From CAIWCD01 sp043782365 (GTDB lineage Bacteria > Myxococcota > Myxococcia > Myxococcales > 40CM-4-68-19): a stretch of 13,553 nt of DNA. The stretch's first letter is position 1. Every line of letters begins with the position of its first letter. Shown here in pieces: positions 9,115 to 13,553 of the stretch. The translations under genes and the position numbers were made by a program. Under the pieces are notes generated by a model. The model had not been told where the DNA came from. It made no database searches and worked only from the letters and a program-made list of their open reading frames with translations. The stretch covers positions 1 through 13,553 of the forward strand of contig JAYWAO010000287.1 of the NCBI GenBank assembly GCA_043782365.1. The letters run 5' to 3'.

Positions 9115-11337
9115 ATGGAGCGGCTCTCCTTCGCCCACCCGGGCTACCTCTGGGGCCTGCTCTCGGTGGGCCTGCCGATCCTCATCCACCTCTTCAACCG
9201 GCGGCAGCCGCGGCCGCTGGCGTTCGGTGCCATCGAGTTCGTGCTCCGCTCACACCGGCAGAAGCGGCGGCAGATCCGCCTGCGGCAGATCCTGCTGCTC
9301 CTCGCTCGTTGCCTGCTGCTCTTCGGCATCGCCGCCGCGCTGGCCCGACCGAGCCTGCTCCCCAAGGGCGGGATCGCCAGCGCCGCCAGCGGGCCGCAGG
9401 CCACCGCGCTGGTGCTCGACGCTTCGTTATCGATGCGTTATCGAATCGGCGAGAAGACGCTCTTCGCCAACGCCCGGGATGAGGCGCTCGCGGCGCTCGA
9501 CCGCCTCGGCCCCGACGAGCCCGCGCTGGTGGGCCTCTGCGCCGGACCCGAGGGGTTCCTGGCGCCGCTCGGGGCGCCGTCGTTCGATCGCGCAGCCTCG
9601 CAGCGGCTCTTGCGCGAGGCCGGGGCCGGCTGGAGCGGGAGCGACCTCACCACCTGCCTCGCGCAGGCGGCGCGCGCGCTGGGCGCGAGCACCGTGCCGG
9701 GGAAGCGGATCATCGCCTTCACCGATCTCGCCGCGCACTCGATCCGCCTCGACGCGCCGCCGCCGCTGGTGCCGGCCGCGCCGGGCGCAGCCGACCAGAC
9801 GCCGGTGCGGCCGAGCGTGGCGTTGATCGACGCCGCGGCCTCGCTGTTCTCCTCGCCCGGCGCCGACCTGCCCAACGCGGCCGTCATCGCCGTCGCCGCG
9901 CAGCCCGCACCCCGTCTGGGCCCGCGCGGCTATGAGGTCGTCGCCACCATCGCCAACTACGGGAAGAAGGCGCTGGAGGCGCTGCCGGTGAGCCTGCGCA
10001 TCGGCGACAAGCAGGTGGCCAAGGGCTTCATCGACCTGCCGGCGGGCGCGACCGCCAAGAAGACGCTCGGCGCGGTGCTGCCCGCGGGCCTCGTCACGGG
10101 CCGGGTGGAGCTGGCGAAGCAGCCCCAGGGCCTCGACGAGGACGACGCGCGCGACTTCGCGCTCCCGGTGCCGCGCGACGTGCGGGCGCTGGTGATCGAC
10201 GGCGCGCCCGCCAGCCTGCGCACCCGGGACGAGGCGTGGTTCGTCGAGACCGCGCTCTCCGCGGCCCGCACGGGAGGCCGGATCCAGCTCACCACCCTCG
10301 ACCTCGGCGCCGCCGAGACGCGGCCCTTCGACGACGCCGACGTGGTGCTGCTGCTCAACGTGGCCGCGCCAAAGAAGCCGCTCACCGAGAAGCTCCGCGC
10401 CTTCGTGCAGCGGGGCGGCGGGCTCTTCATCGCGCTGGGCGACCACGCCGATCCCGACACCGACAACGAAGCGCTCGGCTCGCTCTTGCCCCGTCCGCTC
10501 CACCTGCTCAAGAGCGCGGGCGGCGGCGCTGCCGAGGGCGCGCCCGGCGCCGATGATCCCACCAGCGGCCCCGCGGCCCGCTTCGGCCTGATCGACTGGC
10601 AGCACCCGATCTTCCGCGTCTTCGGCCCCGAGGGGCGCGAGGGGATGTCCTCGGCGCGCACCTTCCGCTACGCGCTGCTCAAGGCGGAGGGCCGGCCCGA
10701 CGTGCGCAGCATCGCCTCGTTCGACGACGGCGCGCCCGCGCTGGTCGAGGCCCCGCTCGGCGCGGGCCGGGTGGTGCTGCTCACCACCTCGGTGTCGGCC
10801 ACCTGGACCGACTGGCCGATCCGGCCCAGCTTCCTGCCGGTGCTGCAGCAGATCGTCAGCTACCTCGCCGGCGCGCTCGAGGAGAAGGGCGCGGCGGCCT
10901 CGCTGGTGGGAGCGGAGCGCGCGGTCGCGCCGGGAGCGGGACAGCGCGTGGTGGCGGTCTCCGGGCCCGACGGGAAGCCGCTCCCCTTGCGGCCCGCGCG
11001 CGCGGCGTCCGCGGAGGCCGGCGCCGCGGGGCAGCCCGAGGGCATGTTGGTGACCGCGGCCGCGCCGGGCGTGTTCCGCGTGCAGGTGGCGACCGGCTCT
11101 TCTCCACCGCGCGACGAGCCGTCGCTGGCGTTCGCCGCGCAGCCCGACCCCAGGGAGAGTGACCTGCGCCGGGTTGATGAGTCCGAACTCAAGGCTTTGC
11201 TCGGGGGCGCTGGCAGCGCGCAGGTGGCGGGCTCGGCGAGCGAGGCGCAGGGGCCGCGCGGCACGCCGCTGTGGGGGCCGCTCTTGTTGCTGGCGGTGCT
11301 GGCGCTGCTCGGGGAAGGCCTGCTGACGCGCAAATGA
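9115..11337 (+). CDS. BatA-like membrane protein with VWA domain
   Basis: The protein has 740 residues. The N-terminus matches the BatA/aerotolerance-regulator module: FAHPGYLWGLLSVGLPILIH then FNRRQPRPLAFGAIEFV, with membrane segments at about 11-27 and 57-78. A periplasmic VWA domain follows. It has a complete MIDAS-like set, with DASLS at 102-106, a Thr at 179/180 and Asp204. A beta-rich, CARDB-like stretch lies at about 280-335. An alpha/beta, glutamine-amidotransferase-like fold is suggested at about 358-620 (AFVQRGGGLFIALGD near 430). A final membrane segment lies near 716-735 before a short basic tail. Such proteins partner with MoxR and DUF58 in envelope stress or protein-maturation operons. 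The ATG is 4 bases after the DUF58 stop. An unusual TTA codon lies within the MIDAS motif (9427-9429). The N-terminal family is secure; the later domains are inferred from pattern. Confidence 0.85.
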   Translation: MERLSFAHPGYLWGLLSVGLPILIHLFNRRQPRPLAFGAIEFVLRSHRQKRRQIRLRQILLLLARCLLLFGIAAALARPSLLPKGGIASAASGPQATALVLDASLSMRYRIGEKTLFANARDEALAALDRLGPDEPALVGLCAGPEGFLAPLGAPSFDRAASQRLLREAGAGWSGSDLTTCLAQAARALGASTVPGKRIIAFTDLAAHSIRLDAPPPLVPAAPGAADQTPVRPSVALIDAAASLFSSPGADLPNAAVIAVAAQPAPRLGPRGYEVVATIANYGKKALEALPVSLRIGDKQVAKGFIDLPAGATAKKTLGAVLPAGLVTGRVELAKQPQGLDEDDARDFALPVPRDVRALVIDGAPASLRTRDEAWFVETALSAARTGGRIQLTTLDLGAAETRPFDDADVVLLLNVAAPKKPLTEKLRAFVQRGGGLFIALGDHADPDTDNEALGSLLPRPLHLLKSAGGGAAEGAPGADDPTSGPAARFGLIDWQHPIFRVFGPEGREGMSSARTFRYALLKAEGRPDVRSIASFDDGAPALVEAPLGAGRVVLLTTSVSATWTDWPIRPSFLPVLQQIVSYLAGALEEKGAAASLVGAERAVAPGAGQRVVAVSGPDGKPLPLRPARAASAEAGAAGQPEGMLVTAAAPGVFRVQVATGSSPPRDEPSLAFAAQPDPRESDLRRVDESELKALLGGAGSAQVAGSASEAQGPRGTPLWGPLLLLAVLALLGEGLLTRK

Positions 11338-11354
11338 CAGCGTAAGATGCCGAA

Positions 11355-12944
11355 GTGACCGGCTCCGCCCCACCGCCTCCGACGTCGGCTCCTCGGGCGC
11401 CGCGGCCGATCTCGCTGCCCAAGGTGCAGCCGCCGGCGCGCCCCGCGGCCTCGCCTGGACTCGCCGCCCTGCGGTCCCTCTTGGTGCTGCGCCCCGGTGA
11501 AGGCCGCGCGCTCTTGGTGCTCTCTGGCCTCCTGCTCGCCGCCTTCTGGCCGCAGCTCGCCCCGGGCGTGATGGCCAGCGACGACTGGGCCCTCGCCTCC
11601 ACGCAGGACTTCGCCGGCACGCACCGCTTCGAGCTCTCGCAGGGCCGCTTCCTGCAGGCCGCGCTGCACGCGCTGCTCTTCGCGCTCGGGCCCGACCCGG
11701 TCTACGCCCACTCGCTGCTCTCGCTGCTGGCGATCCCGCTGCTGGCCTTCTCCGCGCTGCTCTGCGCGCGCGTGCTGGGCCTGGGCCCGCGGCACGCCTT
11801 CGTCTGCGCGCTGGTCTTCCTCGACTGGACCCACACCGAGCTCTGGACCTTCCGCCTGGGGCCGTTCTTCCTCGCGGTGGCCTCGCTCTGCGGGATCGCC
11901 GCGGTGGCCATGCTGCGCGCGCCCGAGAGCGCGCCCGCCGCGCCCAAGCCGGTGGGCGCCGCCGCGCTCCTGCTCTGCGCCGCGCTGGCGACCTACCAGA
12001 CCGCCTTCAACCTCGCCGCGCTCCTGCTGCTGCTGGCGCTGCTCAGCGACCTGCTCGACGACGGCCCCGCCGCGCTGCGCCGCGCGCTCCTGCCGCTCGG
12101 CGCCTTCGCGCTGGGCCTCGCCGGCTACTTCGCGCTGCAGCGCGGGGCGGTGGTGCTGTTCGACCTGCAGCCCGACCCGCGCAGCCGCCTCCTCCACGCC
12201 GCCGAGGTGCCCGGCCGCTTCTTCGAGGCCCGCCGCTACCTCGTCGGCCTGCTCTGGCGCGACCAGTGGCTGCGGCCGCAGGCGGTGGCTGCGCTCGAGG
12301 TGCTGCTCTTGGCGCTCGGGGTCCTCGGGGCCATCGTGCAGTCGGTGCGCGAGCGCGCGCCCGCGCGGTTCTGGATCGCCCTGCCGCTCGGGATCGCCGC
12401 CGCCCTCTGCCTCTCCGGCGTCGCCCTGCCGCTCCTCTACTGGAACGGCGTGCTCCGCCTGGGCCTTGCGCATGGCCTGCTCCTGGCGGGCGGCGCAGCG
12501 CTGGCGCTGCGCTTCCTGCCCTCGCGCCGCGCGCGGACCCTCACCCTCGCGCTCGCCGGTACGCTCGCCTTCTGCGACGCGGGCCTCGCCCACCGCGTCT
12601 TCGGCGAGCAGCGCGCGCTGCAAGACCGCGACCTCGCCCAGGCGGTGCTGGTGACCGCGCGCCTGCAGCAGCAGCCCGGCCTCGCGCAGGTCCGCCGCAT
12701 CTCCGCCGTCGGCCATTCGCCCTGGTACGAGGGGCAGCTCATCCGCGGCAGCGACCTCAACCACTCCGCGCTCTCGGTGCCATGGTCGATCGCGCCCCTG
12801 TTCAGCGCGGCGAGCCAGCACGCCTTCAGCTCGCCCTCGGACGACGAGCAGGCAGGCGCGGTGGCGCTTTGCAAGGCGTCACCGAAGTGGCCCGCCGACG
12901 GGAGCGTGACAGCACGCGGCGAGCTTGCAGTGGTCTGCTTCTAG
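11355..12944 (+). CDS. Polytopic membrane protein, GtrII-like glycosyltransferase candidate
   Basis: The protein has 529 residues. A Pro-rich cytoplasmic N-terminus (1-45) precedes roughly 9-11 hydrophobic segments between about 50 and 440. A soluble C-terminal domain of about 85 residues ends in CF. After the first membrane segment there is SDDWALAS (75-82) and then QGRFL (96-100). An Asp-Asp followed by Gly-Arg at this position resembles GtrII-type, lipid-linked glucosyltransferases that decorate surface polysaccharides. That match is recalled, not searched. The GTG start is 17 bases after the BatA-like stop. The upstream ribosome-binding sequence is weak (TAAGA), so translation may depend on the upstream gene. 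It is the last gene before a convergent gene. An alternative is another GT-C-fold or polyprenyl-sugar-using membrane enzyme. Membrane character is certain; the enzymatic call is moderate. Confidence 0.6.
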   Translation: MTGSAPPPPTSAPRAPRPISLPKVQPPARPAASPGLAALRSLLVLRPGEGRALLVLSGLLLAAFWPQLAPGVMASDDWALASTQDFAGTHRFELSQGRFLQAALHALLFALGPDPVYAHSLLSLLAIPLLAFSALLCARVLGLGPRHAFVCALVFLDWTHTELWTFRLGPFFLAVASLCGIAAVAMLRAPESAPAAPKPVGAAALLLCAALATYQTAFNLAALLLLLALLSDLLDDGPAALRRALLPLGAFALGLAGYFALQRGAVVLFDLQPDPRSRLLHAAEVPGRFFEARRYLVGLLWRDQWLRPQAVAALEVLLLALGVLGAIVQSVRERAPARFWIALPLGIAAALCLSGVALPLLYWNGVLRLGLAHGLLLAGGAALALRFLPSRRARTLTLALAGTLAFCDAGLAHRVFGEQRALQDRDLAQAVLVTARLQQQPGLAQVRRISAVGHSPWYEGQLIRGSDLNHSALSVPWSIAPLFSAASQHAFSSPSDDEQAGAVALCKASPKWPADGSVTARGELAVVCF

Positions 12945-12988
12945 GCCCGCGGGGCTCCAACCCAGGCACACGCCGGGCTGGGCCAGAT

Positions 12989-13013
12989 GAAGATCTCCAG
13001 GAACGCGATCTTC
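12989..13013. repeat. Inverted repeat between convergent genes
   Basis: GAAGATC at 12989-12995 and GATCTTC at 13007-13013 form a perfect 7-bp dyad around an 11-base spacer. It lies in the 133-base gap between the convergent operon end and the activator end. It could act as a bidirectional terminator hairpin, although no T-run flanks it. A 17-codon ATG frame (12987-13040) runs through it but has no ribosome-binding site and is not called. Confidence 0.35.
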
Positions 13014-13071
13014 TACCTCTCCAAGGCCGGTGTGGAGTGAGCAGGACCCGGCTCGAGGTGGACGTCCCAGG

Positions 13072-13085
13072 GGCGCCTCAGCGCC
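13072..13085 (-). terminator. Small hairpin at the activator stop codon
   Basis: GGCGC at 13072-13076 pairs with GCGCC at 13081-13085 around a 4-base loop that includes most of the stop region. The stem is only 5 bp and no T-run follows, so a terminator role is weakly supported. Confidence 0.2.
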
Positions 13086-13553
13086 GGAAGGCGGCCAGCC
13101 CAATCTGGTAGCGATGGATCCAACGATGCACTTGCATGCGCGCCTTGCCCATCTCGCGCGCCACTGCTGCCACGTTCCCATTGTGCTGGCCGAGGAGCGC
13201 GACGAGCGTCTCTCGCCTCTCTGCGTCTTTCGCCGGCAGGGCAGGCGCCGAGTCTTCGGTGATCGCCTTGGGTAGGTGCTCGAGGCCGATCGTTGCGCCG
13301 TCGGCCAGCAACGAGGCGGACACCACGGCCTTCTCCAACTCGCGGATGTTACGAGGCCATTGGTAGGAGAGCAGAGCCCTGCCGGCATCACAGGAGAATC
13401 GGACTGGGCCGCGCGCCCCTTGTGACAGGTTCCCCGCGATCGTCGCTATGAGCAGGCCCAGGTCCTCGCAGCGTTCGCGCAAAGGCGGCAGTTCGACCAC
13501 GCACCCCGCCACCCGCGCGAGAAGATCAGAGCGGAACGTCTCCTCCTCGGCCA
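13078..13553 (-). CDS. Sigma-54-dependent transcriptional activator, C-terminal part
   Basis: The frame enters from the right window edge and ends at a TGA (13078-13080), giving 157 visible residues. It begins FRSDLLARVAG then ELPPLRERCEDL, the characteristic end of the sigma-54 AAA+ domain that carries the arginine finger. A lid helix with WPRNIRELE follows, then a linker. A Fis-type DNA-binding helix-turn-helix is seen around NGNVAAVAREMGKARMQVHR near the end. Such proteins hydrolyse ATP to open promoters with RNA polymerase-sigma-54. The Walker motifs, GAFTGA loop and any sensor domain lie outside the window, so the input signal is unknown. The gene is convergent with the operon, so the two are not co-transcribed. 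The start lies outside the window. Confidence 0.92.
   Translation of the reverse strand, partial: AEEETFRSDLLARVAGCVVELPPLRERCEDLGLLIATIAGNLSQGARGPVRFSCDAGRALLSYQWPRNIRELEKAVVSASLLADGATIGLEHLPKAITEDSAPALPAKDAERRETLVALLGQHNGNVAAVAREMGKARMQVHRWIHRYQIGLAAFRR

Noticed and set aside
9427..11373. A 648-codon minus-strand frame opposite the BatA-like gene
   Set aside because: It is a low-complexity Arg/Gly/Ala translation, while the plus strand has clear membrane segments and VWA motifs.
12987..13040. A 17-codon ATG frame (MKISRNAIFYLSKAGVE)
   Set aside because: It is very short, has no ribosome-binding site, and its sequence follows from the dyad it overlaps.

Overview
The window is very GC-rich, with strong G/C preference at third codon positions, GTG and TTG start codons, and a MoxR/DUF58/BatA-type operon next to a sigma-54 activator. 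This suggests a Gram-negative bacterium of the Myxococcota (former Deltaproteobacteria) type. That assignment is inferred from composition and gene content; no marker gene fixes the species.

Layout. (1) Minus strand, bases 1-292: the N-terminal part of an unrecognised lipoprotein, cut by the window edge. (2) Bases 293-617: no gene, but a large imperfect inverted repeat (about 392-647). One arm contains the end of dnaJ, and the other contains an inverted, diverged copy of the last nine dnaJ codons, its stop and its downstream flank. (3) Minus strand, 618-1787: dnaJ, read from a TTG start. (4) Bases 1788-2032: a divergent intergenic region. (5) Plus strand, 2033-12944: a tightly packed run of six genes. 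They are a large membrane-anchored DUF4175-like coiled-coil protein, an exported TPR protein with a gluzincin-type zinc protease core, a MoxR AAA+ ATPase, a DUF58 protein with a von Willebrand A (VWA) MIDAS motif, a BatA-like membrane VWA protein, and a multi-spanning GtrII-like glycosyltransferase candidate. (6) Minus strand, from 13078 to the right edge: the C-terminal end of a sigma-54-dependent activator, convergent with the operon.

How the genes work together. MoxR ATPases with DUF58 and VWA partners are generally viewed as chaperone-like machines that act on envelope or metal-dependent proteins. Here the first three genes overlap by 4 bases at each junction, and the other gaps are 60, 4 and 17 bases. 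The DUF4175-like protein, the putative periplasmic metalloprotease and the MoxR ATPase are therefore probably made together and may form one envelope-remodelling system. The least expected member is the zincin locked between the DUF4175-like gene and moxR. The GtrII-like gene at the end may add a surface-glycan function or may simply be co-transcribed.

Most other long open frames, including 600-1000-codon antisense ones, are GC-driven shadows of these genes.
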